Assembly: GCA_017390245.1 (NCBI GenBank) | Contig: JAFPCE010000205.1 | Coordinates: 1 to 13,400, forward strand | Length of the DNA stretch: 13,400 bases | From: Selenomonadaceae bacterium | GTDB lineage: Bacteria > Bacillota > Negativicutes > Selenomonadales > Selenomonadaceae | Direction of reading: 5' to 3' | Part shown: one piece after another, positions 1 through 7,800 of the stretch | Numbering within the stretch: position 1 is the stretch's first letter | Layout of the letters: each line of letters opens with the position of its first letter | The notes under the pieces: generated by a model | Database searches by the model: none | What the model was told of the DNA's origin: nothing | Seen by the model: the letters and a program-made list of their open reading frames with translations, nothing else | Made by a program: the position numbers and the translations under genes

Positions 1-11
1 ATTCTCTTTTT

Positions 12-18
12 CTCCTTT
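12..18 (-). promoter_or_regulatory. Ribosome binding site of a gene beyond the left edge
   Basis: The minus strand reads AAAGGAG in a purine-rich run that reaches the window edge. The last two visible bases are AT, so an ATG completed by the next base outside would sit about 9 bases from this site. The gene itself cannot be identified. In related clusters an OmpH/Skp-like chaperone gene often follows bamA, which is only a guess here. Confidence 0.4.
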
Positions 19-50
19 TTCTCTTTACGAGTAAAAATATTATAATAGCC

Positions 51-85
51 TGCTTTAAACGAGGAACATTCACTCTGTTAAAGCA
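51..85. repeat. Inverted repeat at the predicted start of the leftward transcript
   Basis: TGCTTTAA (51-58) and TTAAAGCA (78-85) are perfect 8-base inverted arms around a 19-base centre. The right arm sits at the predicted +1, so the element could be a repressor operator or a 5'-end stem-loop. The right arm extends to CTGTTAAAGCA (75-85), which is found exactly at 9293-9303 by the tamB promoter. No U-run follows in the minus direction, so it is not an obvious terminator. Confidence 0.5.
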
Positions 86-105
86 ACTACATTATAACAA
101 ACTAA
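85..105 (-). repeat. Shared promoter block B, copy 2
   Basis: TTAGTTTGT-N6-GTAGTT on the minus strand, where the six central bases are the TATAAT -10 element. It matches the copy at 9254-9274 in all 15 defined positions. Confidence 0.55.
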
Positions 106-119
106 TATTTTTCCATCAA
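91..119 (-). promoter_or_regulatory. Predicted sigma-70-type promoter reading out of the left edge
   Basis: The minus strand has TTGATG (114-119), a 17-base spacer and a perfect TATAAT (91-96). This is close to consensus for the housekeeping sigma factor. Transcription should start near 84 and proceed leftward into a gene just outside the window. It lies after the stop of the last gene of the bamA unit, with no clear terminator between, so read-through from bamA may add to it. Confidence 0.75.
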
Positions 120-131
120 GTTATAAAAACA

Positions 132-1430
132 TTAAAAATAACCAATGAAACGCAGCCAGCTGTCATCCTTATCCAGAGCATATTCCAATGCTAAAAAATC
201 ATGCAGCTTGTACCTGAGGGCTGCCTGGCCATAATGCTCTACACCATGGTATTCATACCGCAGCAGCCATTTTGGTGTAAGCCACTGTTCTGCTTCAGCA
301 ATCAGACCATGCTCCCGCATATCATAGCCCAGTCCCAGCACAGTTGCGGGTGTAAAGCTGTGACGGTAGCCCAGCTGCCAGCCCCAGCGTGTATGCTGCG
401 GGAAGAAATCCAGACGGCAGAGAATTTCATCTCTGTCTGTCAGCATGTCACCTACATGCAGTCTCAAGCCCAGGGTATCATCCTTGTATCTGCCCTTGCT
501 GTGGGCCACATCTGACCAGCCCTCCAGGCGGACACGGTAACGCTCTGCATCAGAGCGGCTCATAATGCTGAGCCTTTCCCCAGGACTAATCTGCACTCTG
601 GTATCTATGCCCCAGCTCCGGCAGTCCTCATCCTGATTCAATACCCCTGCCAGCTGCTGGTTAAATACATCCTGGTGCCGTACGGCAAAATTCACAGGCA
701 CACCTATCAGCTGATCTGCAGCCTGCTGCATCTTGTCACGCTTCAACAAAAGCCCCAGGTTAGGTATAGTAGCTGAACGCATATTTAAATCCACAGTCCG
801 CACCACTGGCAGCAGAGGGAAAAGTGTCACTGTAACCTCAGTAGTTTCAGCAACCTCCACATCAAAATCTGCCTTAAATTCCGGCGCATGAATCTGTAAA
901 AATTCATTAACACGTTTCTTTAAAAGGCCATTGGTCCAGTCCACCGCCGCTACAGGCAGTCCCTGAAGACTTTCTTCAAAAACTCTGTCCAGGCCAGCTA
1001 CATCCTGCCGCACCACTGGCTCTACCATAGGCTGCATGCCAGATACATTAATCTGTACCTGCACGTTTCTGATGGTATCTGCCCAGGGCTGCAGCTGCAC
1101 ATACAGCTTTGCTTCCTGAGCTGGCTCCAGCACTACAGAATCTACTGAATAGCCTACCAGCACCTTATCAAAAATCTGCTGGATAAGCTTTCCATAGCTG
1201 TCTCTATTAGCTTCAGCTTCCTGCAGGGATTTTCCTGCCAGCAGCTGTTCTCCAATGGTATCTACGCTGTGAGCCATTCTTTCCCGCACTGCTGCGGGAA
1301 TTTCAGCTCCTGACCTGATTTCCGTTGTTACGGACTCTATTCTTGGAGCAGCCATAGCTGATTCACATTGCCAGCACAGGCACAGCACTACCAATATAAA
1401 ATTACTCCATAGCCACAGCTGCTTCTTCAT
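132..1430 (-). CDS. Secreted protein with predicted C-terminal OM beta-barrel, function unknown
   Basis: I do not recognise this 432-residue protein. It begins with a signal peptide (MKKQ, hydrophobic core, likely cleavage after AMA near 27). A mixed alpha/beta region (about 30-290) follows; the part around 208-290 runs strand-helices-strand in the way POTRA domains do, although the similarity is too weak to claim. Residues about 297-432 alternate polar and hydrophobic residues in roughly ten short strands with aromatic girdles (RYRVRLEGW, RWGWQLGYRHSF, KWLLRYEYHGV) and end in SWLRFIGYF. A terminal phenylalanine of this kind is the BamA-recognition signature of OM barrels. The ATG at 1430 starts 10 bases after the bamA stop without a clear ribosome binding site, suggesting translational coupling to bamA. 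It could be an accessory assembly factor, a small Omp85-like protein or simply a barrel client. Confidence 0.82.
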   Translation of the reverse strand: MKKQLWLWSNFILVVLCLCWQCESAMAAPRIESVTTEIRSGAEIPAAVRERMAHSVDTIGEQLLAGKSLQEAEANRDSYGKLIQQIFDKVLVGYSVDSVVLEPAQEAKLYVQLQPWADTIRNVQVQINVSGMQPMVEPVVRQDVAGLDRVFEESLQGLPVAAVDWTNGLLKKRVNEFLQIHAPEFKADFDVEVAETTEVTVTLFPLLPVVRTVDLNMRSATIPNLGLLLKRDKMQQAADQLIGVPVNFAVRHQDVFNQQLAGVLNQDEDCRSWGIDTRVQISPGERLSIMSRSDAERYRVRLEGWSDVAHSKGRYKDDTLGLRLHVGDMLTDRDEILCRLDFFPQHTRWGWQLGYRHSFTPATVLGLGYDMREHGLIAEAEQWLTPKWLLRYEYHGVEHYGQAALRYKLHDFLALEYALDKDDSWLRFIGYF

Positions 1431-1440
1431 GATGTTTCAA

Positions 1441-3372
1441 TTAGAAGGTTGTGCCTACGTTAAAGTGCAGGCGGTTACCCTGGCTGCCGTGACCAATATC
1501 AACACGCAATGGTCCGATAGGAGTCTCAATCATGAAGCCTACACCGACACTGCCGTGAATCTTGCTTGGTGTCCAGCCGCTCTCCCAGGCACTGCCGAAG
1601 TCACTGAAAATTGCACCCTTAACCTTCTGGCCCAGTGGGAAACGCAGCTCCAGGTTCCCCAGGAACATGCTGTTACCACGGAAGATATCATCCTTGTAAC
1701 CGCGGATGGTATCCTGGCCACCCAGTCTGTACTGGGCAATAGCAGGCAAAGTGCTGGTAGCATGGCCATAGCTGCCACGCAATGCCAGAATCTGATTGCG
1801 GCCAACCTTCCAGTAACGGGAATCCTCAATGGCAAACTTATGATACTTGAAGTCACCGCCCATGAGTCCTGCCCACTCATGGCTCAGAACAACCTTCTGG
1901 CCACTAGTTGGATAGAAGTAGTTATCACGGGTATCAGTGGAATGCTGGAACAGGATGGAGCGGGTTAAACCGAAGTTTGCGTCCTTCCAGTCCTTCCAGG
2001 TGCTGCGGTCATACTGGCCGCCCTTATGAATATCATAGGTATCATTGCGGTTTCTGAAAGCAATGGAATTGGAAGAATACTCAGACTGTGGTCTGGTAAA
2101 GCCCAGCTCAAAGCCAGAATTCTTACGCATGAATTCCTCTGTCAGATCGCCATTGGTATCATAATCATCATACTCAAAGGTACGATTGAAAATTCTGAAG
2201 TTTAAGGCAGTTTCCTTCTTATCAAGCCATGGACGGCGGTAGGAGAAGGTATAACCTCTGGCATCAGTAGAGCTGCCGCTGACAGTAAACAGTACATTAA
2301 CAGAATCACCAATACCACGGAAATTGCTGTCACCTAAGCTGATCATACCGATGACACCATCAGAGGAGCTGTAGCCAGCACCAATACCGAAGGTACCAGT
2401 ATTCTTCTCAGTTAAATCAATCTCCAGCATGCAGGCATTTGGCTCAACGCCTGGAATAGGCTTAACGTCAACGGATTCAAAGTAACCCAGGTTAGTTAAA
2501 CGCTGATAGCTGCGGACAACATCCTTCTTGTTAAGAGGTTTGCCAACCTTGGTACGGAGCTCACGCATAACAACCTTTTCCTTGGTCTTAGTGAGGCCCT
2601 TAATCTTGTAGCCCTCTAACAAGCCCTCATTAATCTTAAATACCAGCTTGCCGTCCTCACCTACAGCCATATCGTTAATCTTAGCCATTACATAGCCATC
2701 CTTAACGTACTGCTTCTGCAGGGAAACAACATCCTCGTGGAGGGCACGGCGGTTCAAACGGTCGCCAGGTCTCTGCTGCAAACGCTTCATTAGCTTTTCA
2801 GTAGGCTCCTCACTGTTGCCAGTAATTTCAATAGAAGTTAAGACAGGTGTCTCAAAAAGGTGATATACGATAATAACACCCTCTGGTGCAGTCTCAAAGG
2901 ATGGATAAATATCGTAGAAATAACCAGTATCATAGATATTGTTAACATCCTTCTCCAAAAGTGGCAAGGTATACTTATCGCCAATTTTGCTGGCTCTGGA
3001 TGCCTCAACAGTCTTTAAAACATCCTCACTGCAGCCCTCATATTTAACATCAACAATAGTCTGTCCCTCATAAGAATTGGACCACTGGGTAATGGTTTCA
3101 TCAGATGGCTTAGCAGCATCCCACTGGGAACGCTTGGCATCTGCTACAGTCTGGGTATGCTCTTCTGGACTTGGAGCAACATCGATTTTAATATCCTTCA
3201 TGCCCTCCAGGTTGTTAGCACTAGACAAGGATTGGCCAGAATTCAGATTAAAGCCTACAGCAGCCGGAGCCTGAGTGTAGTCATTTGCAGCCAAAGCCAC
3301 ATCTGGCAATACAGTTAAGCCAGCAGCCAGTGCAATAGCACCTGCCAGATACTTGTAATTATTTTTACTCAT
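1441..3372 (-). CDS. bamA: BamA, outer membrane beta-barrel assembly factor with three POTRA domains
   Basis: Omp85-family protein that folds and inserts beta-barrel proteins into the OM. The 643 residues open with a signal peptide (likely cleaved after ALA, about 28). An unusual charged, disordered-looking linker of about 70 residues follows. Three POTRA domains come next (about 103-174, 176-250, 253-323), with recognisable ends such as YDTGYFYDIYP, YVKDGYVMAKI and LTNLGYFESVDV. The barrel runs from about 326 to 643. It contains the Omp85 signature IRGY (556-559, in the loop that enters the barrel), a conserved ETPIGPLRVDIG strand near 616-627, and the terminal phenylalanine of NVGTTF. E. 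coli BamA has five POTRAs and about 810 residues; shorter forms are expected in Negativicutes. The ATG has GGAGGT 10 bases upstream. It lies 10 bases from the next gene. Confidence 0.95.
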   Translation of the reverse strand: MSKNNYKYLAGAIALAAGLTVLPDVALAANDYTQAPAAVGFNLNSGQSLSSANNLEGMKDIKIDVAPSPEEHTQTVADAKRSQWDAAKPSDETITQWSNSYEGQTIVDVKYEGCSEDVLKTVEASRASKIGDKYTLPLLEKDVNNIYDTGYFYDIYPSFETAPEGVIIVYHLFETPVLTSIEITGNSEEPTEKLMKRLQQRPGDRLNRRALHEDVVSLQKQYVKDGYVMAKINDMAVGEDGKLVFKINEGLLEGYKIKGLTKTKEKVVMRELRTKVGKPLNKKDVVRSYQRLTNLGYFESVDVKPIPGVEPNACMLEIDLTEKNTGTFGIGAGYSSSDGVIGMISLGDSNFRGIGDSVNVLFTVSGSSTDARGYTFSYRRPWLDKKETALNFRIFNRTFEYDDYDTNGDLTEEFMRKNSGFELGFTRPQSEYSSNSIAFRNRNDTYDIHKGGQYDRSTWKDWKDANFGLTRSILFQHSTDTRDNYFYPTSGQKVVLSHEWAGLMGGDFKYHKFAIEDSRYWKVGRNQILALRGSYGHATSTLPAIAQYRLGGQDTIRGYKDDIFRGNSMFLGNLELRFPLGQKVKGAIFSDFGSAWESGWTPSKIHGSVGVGFMIETPIGPLRVDIGHGSQGNRLHFNVGTTF

Positions 3373-3408
3373 TAAGGAACAAACCTCCCATATTTTAATA
3401 CTTTGTTA

Positions 3409-3435
3409 TGCTCTGCCTTACCCCAGGGCAAAGCA
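3409..3435 (-). other. Hairpin in the bamA leader
   Basis: In the 91-base gap before bamA, minus-strand RNA can pair UGCUUUGCC (3427-3435) with GGCAGAGCA (3409-3417): nine base pairs including one G-U, around a 9-base loop. No U-run follows, so it is not an intrinsic terminator. It could stabilise or mark a processed 5' end of the bamA message. The bamA Shine-Dalgarno GGAGGT (3383-3388) lies about 20 bases downstream and stays free. Confidence 0.5.
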
Positions 3436-3463
3436 GTTATGAAAAAATCAATAAAAATTAATT

Positions 3464-4012
3464 TTATTCCCTTAAGGTTTTACCAGCCACCTGCATCAGC
3501 TTCTGCATTTCCGGTGGTGGTAAATGCGGATTCTCTGCTGCCTGGTGCTGCCCATTATCTGCAGCATATCTGGCAGCCTCTGTCTGTCCTGCTTCACTAG
3601 TAACTGCAGACCCAGACTGGACCTCCTGCTCTTGTGGCAGACTCTCCTGCTGGTTATTTATCGATGCCTGCTCTGCAGGCTTTTCTGGTATAGCAGACTC
3701 CTCAGCAGCAGTCTGGCTTTCCACCACAACAGGCACATTAACCTCATTAGTATCATTCTGGGCATCCTGCCACCAGTATAAAACCCCCGCTGCTATACAA
3801 ACAGCCAGTGTTACCGGTGCCAGCCGCTTCAGCCAGGTCAGCCACAGACTCTGGGGCTTGGTTTCCTGGGCCCGCTTCAGCTCAGCTTGAGCCAGCATCA
3901 GATTCAAGTCTCCCCGCACATCATTTTCCAGGTTTATGGAATCCTCTGCCTGATTTAACCAGTCTTTGGCAGCGGAAATATGATGACGGACTTCCTGACG
4001 TTTTTTTGTCAT
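3464..4012 (-). CDS. Single-pass membrane protein of unknown function
   Basis: I do not recognise this 182-residue protein. Residues 1-60 are charged and predicted helical (HISAAKDWLNQAEDSINLEN, then DLNLMLAQAELKRAQE) and should be cytoplasmic. A membrane segment follows (about 64-81, LAPVTLAVCIAAGVLYWW). After it comes a Gln/Glu/Ala/Ser-rich, probably disordered periplasmic part (about 85-165), closing with PPPEMQKLMQVAGKTLRE. The ATG at 4012 is chosen because a perfect AGGAGG (4020-4025) sits 7 bases upstream; the longer TTG start at 4036 would place that site inside the gene. It lies between the sigma gene and bamA. Cytoplasmic helices, one membrane span and a periplasmic tail are the layout of many membrane-bound anti-sigma factors, but no zinc-binding HxxxCxxC motif is present, so this role is only an inference. 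A structural role at the OM assembly site is equally possible. Confidence 0.8.
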   Translation of the reverse strand: MTKKRQEVRHHISAAKDWLNQAEDSINLENDVRGDLNLMLAQAELKRAQETKPQSLWLTWLKRLAPVTLAVCIAAGVLYWWQDAQNDTNEVNVPVVVESQTAAEESAIPEKPAEQASINNQQESLPQEQEVQSGSAVTSEAGQTEAARYAADNGQHQAAENPHLPPPEMQKLMQVAGKTLRE

Positions 4013-4019
4013 ACTGTGG

Positions 4020-4025
4020 CCTCCT
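4020..4025 (-). promoter_or_regulatory. Ribosome binding site fixing the start of the small membrane protein
   Basis: AGGAGG on the minus strand, 7 bases before the ATG at 4010-4012. It rules in favour of this ATG over an in-frame TTG 24 bases further upstream. Confidence 0.85.
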
Positions 4026-4039
4026 TCCCTTAGCAATCA

Positions 4040-4045
4040 TTTATA
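4040..4045 (-). promoter_or_regulatory. Possible -10 element before the small membrane-protein gene
   Basis: The minus strand reads TATAAA here, which would place a transcript start about 20 bases before the ATG at 4012, just ahead of its ribosome binding site. There is no recognisable -35 at 16-18 bases. The 174-base gap between the sigma gene and the next start is AT-rich and otherwise holds only a weak 5-base-pair hairpin (4103-4121). Confidence 0.25.
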
Positions 4046-4186
4046 CAGTCAGCAAAGGCCACTAATTTTTCACTTAGTAAATAACGTCAATTTCTGGCAA
4101 AAAATTCTATTTGCAGGAATTATCTGCCGATTTCACCCTATTACAATATTACAAAGATATTCTTAAAATACCATAAGAAAAAAGAC

Positions 4187-4813
4187 TTATTTCCAGCCAT
4201 GCATGAATTTTGACAGCATGCCCCTGACACGGCGCACACCGCTTTTCTGCAGTCGGTAGATATGAGCTGTGCTGACCTGCAGGTTCTCAGCCACTTCTTT
4301 TGCTTCCTGGCATTTCAGATACATCTGGTCTAAAACCTGCTGTTCCTTGTCAGGGAGCCTGTCCATGGCATCCATAAGCTTGCCGGCGATTTCATGATAC
4401 TCAGCCACCTCTGCTACAGCAGCCCCTGTATCAGCAATCATTTCCAGCCGGTAATTATCGTTGCCATTATCCAGGCAGGCAATATCTGCCATGCCCTCCT
4501 GCTGGAGGAAATCCTGCATGCGGCCGCGGATGCGGTAGCTGGCATAAATACTGAAGGCCACTCCCCGCTGGTAATCAAAATTCTCCACAGCTTCAATTAG
4601 CCCTACTGTGCCTTCCTGCAGAATATCCATAATGTTTTCCTGCTGCCGGAAGGGAGACGCCACCTTAAACACCAGTGGCTGATAGGCTTCAATCAGCTTT
4701 TTCCTGGCTCTGGCATCACCAGAATCCTTATAGGCCTGCCACAATGCCAGTTCTTCAGCTCTGCCCAGCAGCTCAATCTTATTCAATTCCTGTAAATATT
4801 CCTGCAGCTGCAT
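4187..4813 (-). CDS. Sigma-70-family RNA polymerase sigma factor (small, alternative type)
   Basis: A 208-residue protein with the two core sigma domains. Region 2 (about 38-108) contains LIEAYQPLVFKVA, the core-binding stretch DILQEGTVGLIEAVENFD and the promoter-melting/-10 stretch FSIYASYRIRGRMQDFL. Region 4 (about 147-200) contains LPDKEQQVLDQMYLK followed by a helix-turn-helix (about 170-192, EAKEVAENLQVSTAHIYRLQKSG) for -35 recognition. The linker between them (about 109-146) is short and does not resemble a normal region 3. Length and layout suggest a group 3/4-like alternative factor, but I cannot assign a named one. The ATG at 4813 is preferred, with AGTGG/GGTGAT just upstream. A GTG at 4840 would add nine residues and has only a distant AAGGG. 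The gene begins 42 bases after the tamB stop, so it is probably on the tamB transcript. Its promoters and inducing signal are unknown. Confidence 0.88.
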   Translation of the reverse strand: MQLQEYLQELNKIELLGRAEELALWQAYKDSGDARARKKLIEAYQPLVFKVASPFRQQENIMDILQEGTVGLIEAVENFDYQRGVAFSIYASYRIRGRMQDFLQQEGMADIACLDNGNDNYRLEMIADTGAAVAEVAEYHEIAGKLMDAMDRLPDKEQQVLDQMYLKCQEAKEVAENLQVSTAHIYRLQKSGVRRVRGMLSKFMHGWK

Positions 4814-4855
4814 AGGTATCACCACTCTTTCCTGAAGCACTGCAGCAGATTTCCC

Positions 4856-7800
4856 TTAGAAGGAGAATCTGGCCTCAACACCAGTAATGGTATCATTATC
4901 CTGGTCTCTCATGTAGGTAAGATTAATTTTATCAGATAATTCATAGGTAAAGCCGTATTTGTAATCGTCTTCACTAACGCTCTTATTAAACCTGAGCATT
5001 AATTTATCTGTAATATTCTTCCCCATCTTTACATTGTACACCTCATGAGAAGTCTTGTCACCAATTTTTTCATTATTATTTTCCACAGTATCTCTTTCAA
5101 TGGAGAACATATCCAGGTTCAGTACGTTGCGCATAGCCGCCTCAACCTCGCCTAAAATAGTCATCTGCAGGCCAATATTCAGCATGGAGGTTATCTTGCT
5201 GCCATCATCCTTCTGATTGAAATAATCGCTGCGCAAGGTTAAAAGCTGGATAATTTCTGCCTCAGACATTTTCGGCGTCGACATCAGCCTGAACTTCATC
5301 TGGTTAATTGGACCATCCAGAGCCAGGAACACCTTAGTTTTGTTTATCTGAGTACCAGCCCGCAAAACCATCTTAGGGAAAAGAGTTTCTGGCAGGCCAA
5401 ACTGGGCTGCACCCTCCATCACCCGGAAGCTGGTTTTCAGATAGCTGATATAACCACGGCGTACGTAAATAGAACCAGAGGTTCTTGGCATCAGGGTATC
5501 GCCGCCAAAATAAGCACTGCCTGCTAAATCAAGATTTCCCAGCTGGGAACTGATAAACTTCACATGCTTGCCCAGCTCCACGCTGTAATCCAGGGCAATT
5601 AATGGCATATCACCACTGCTTTCTGGCAATGTTGGCAGGGAAATAATATCATTCTCCAGGAAAAGCCGTCCAGAAAGCTTTGGTATAATCTGAGTTTCCC
5701 CTGTATGCCTGTCCTCCCGTATCATGGACTGCACATTGACACTGGCTGTTAACGGTCCCCGGAAGAAGGAGCAGTCTATGCCCAGCTCATTGAGATTTAA
5801 GTCAAAATTATAATTGTCTGGCTTTAAACCATCCAGATGCACAAAGCCTGCACCGTTAAAGTCGCCGCTGCCCATTTTACCCTGGAGTTGCTCCACTGTC
5901 ATGGTATTGTCAATGAACATCAGACGTACATTCATATCCGTAATCGGATTTAACAGGTCCTTAAATTTAACAGCACCATTCTGGATATCAATGCTGCCGT
6001 TGATATACGGCCGCTTGGCAGTACCCTTAATATGTACATGGCCACCGGTTTCTCCCAGTGCCCAGTCTACATATTTGGTCACAGCTGGCAAAAGGCTCAG
6101 CTCTGCATCCTCTAAACTGATATCCACATCAAACTGGTTATCCTCAGTAACTGTATCATCCGTAAAGGCTGCCAGTGGCACCGTGCCCTCAGCCTCCAGC
6201 TTATAGGTGCGCTGGTTCAGTTCTTTCCTGGCCTCCAGCTGTTCTATCTCCACTTTGTTATCAGCTAAATGCAGCATGCCCGCCAGCACGTCTGCCTGCG
6301 CACCGCTGACACCTATGCCATATACAGTTATTGGTATATCAGCCTTTGGCTCTGCCGTAGTACCGCTGACCTCAAAATCACTGCTGAGCTGGCCTGTTAC
6401 TGGCAGCTGGATGCCTGCAGCACCAGTTACCGCTCCTACATCAATATTCCGCAGATGTACTGCCCCGGCAACAGCTCCATCTAGATCTGCAGTACCCTTC
6501 ACCTCAAAGTAGCCGCTGTCACCTTCGTTACCAGACAGCTCCTGCAGCTGGATTTTCCTGTCAGCAAAGCTGCCGTTAAGAACTACATTATCCAGGCTGT
6601 AAGAGTCCAGCTTGCCATTGGTTATATAAGCATTCACCACAGCCTCTGGCTTGTCAATAGTACCATTCAGCACAATGCTGCCGTTAATGACGCCGTTGAC
6701 CCGGTTATCCTTCAGTCCAGCCATAACCACCAGACTGTGAATATCACCCTGCTCCACTGCCAGCTTGCCGTGAATAACATCGTTATTTAAATTCAAAACG
6801 CCATTAAAGAGGTAATTGCCCTCCTTCTGCTGCAGCACAAAATTCTCCGCATAAAGCCGCTTGTCACGATAGGTAATATCACCCTTAGCCTGCTCAAACA
6901 CCTGGCCATTAATTCCAAATTCACTAGCCTCTAAATTACCATTAAACACTGGCTGGGAAATCGTTCCTGTCAGCTTGCCATCAAATCTGCCCTGCCCAGA
7001 AAGTGCCACTGGCAGCGTGTTATTATACCGCTCCAGATTTACCTCATGAACCTTGGCATACATATCCAGATTTTCCTGAGGATCAATAGTACCATTTAAG
7101 TCCATGTCCACCCAAGGAGTAAATACATGGAAATCCTGCAGGCGGATGGTCTTGTTCTCCATGGTATAGTCGCCATCCATACCAGTGATAAACACACCCT
7201 TGTAGCTGCCCTGATAAAAATGAATATAACCAACAATATGAGGATTTTTTAAGGTTCCTGTAATAGTAATAACATTATCTACATTACCAGTTATTGGCTG
7301 GTCAGCAGCTACTGGCTTAATCAGATCCTCCATGCGGGCCGCCACTGTATCCACCCGCATATTAATTGGCATGTCCCCAAAGAATCCCATGACACCGTTA
7401 ATGTACCACTTGGTCTTTTCACCGTATTCCATCTGGGTATCGTTAATCTTAATGCCCCGCAGGCTGCCACCAGCTGAGCCATGGAGTCTGTCAAATGGCT
7501 GCTGCATGATGCTGCCAGAATGAGCAGCATACTTAGCCCGGATAATCGGATTGTCCACCGGACCTTTAGCAGTACCGTTAACGTCCAGGAAACCAGTTAC
7601 GTCCACCTGAGGCATGATTTCCTTAACAATGCTCATATCCAGCTCTGAACCATAGAAGGAAATATCCATGGTATCACCCATAACATATTTGCCATCTAAG
7701 CCAAGCGTACCGCCATTAGGCATCTGCAGCTTCACATAGTCAATATCTATAGCACTGCCTAATTTCGCAAAGGAAGCTTCCACTGCTCCCAGAGCTACGC

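Noticed and set aside
132..1430. Reading the barrel protein as a lipoprotein because of cysteines near residues 17-22
   Set aside because: The residues before the cysteines do not form a lipobox (L-A/S-G/A-C), and a normal signal peptidase site AMA is present just after.
1429..1968. Plus-strand open frame of 179 codons opposite bamA
   Set aside because: It lies wholly against the conserved barrel-coding part of bamA, has no ribosome binding site, and its composition is that of a reverse-complement shadow.
4013..4036. Longer TTG start for the small membrane protein
   Set aside because: It would put the perfect AGGAGG inside the coding region; the ATG at 4012 is 7 bases from that site.
4097..4121. 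Possible terminator after the sigma gene (AATTC/GAATT stem followed by six T on the minus strand)
   Set aside because: Only five mostly A-T pairs with a 9-base loop; too weak to call, although it could give partial termination.
4118..4130. GGCAGATAA on the minus strand, resembling a FliA-type -10 (GCCGATAA)
   Set aside because: There is no TAAA-type -35 at the required distance, and the sigma factor's specificity is unknown.
5814..6512. Two adjacent plus-strand open frames (130 and 101 codons) opposite tamB
   Set aside because: Ser/Pro/Leu-rich translations with no domain and no start signal; tamB reads through without interruption and carries its family motifs.
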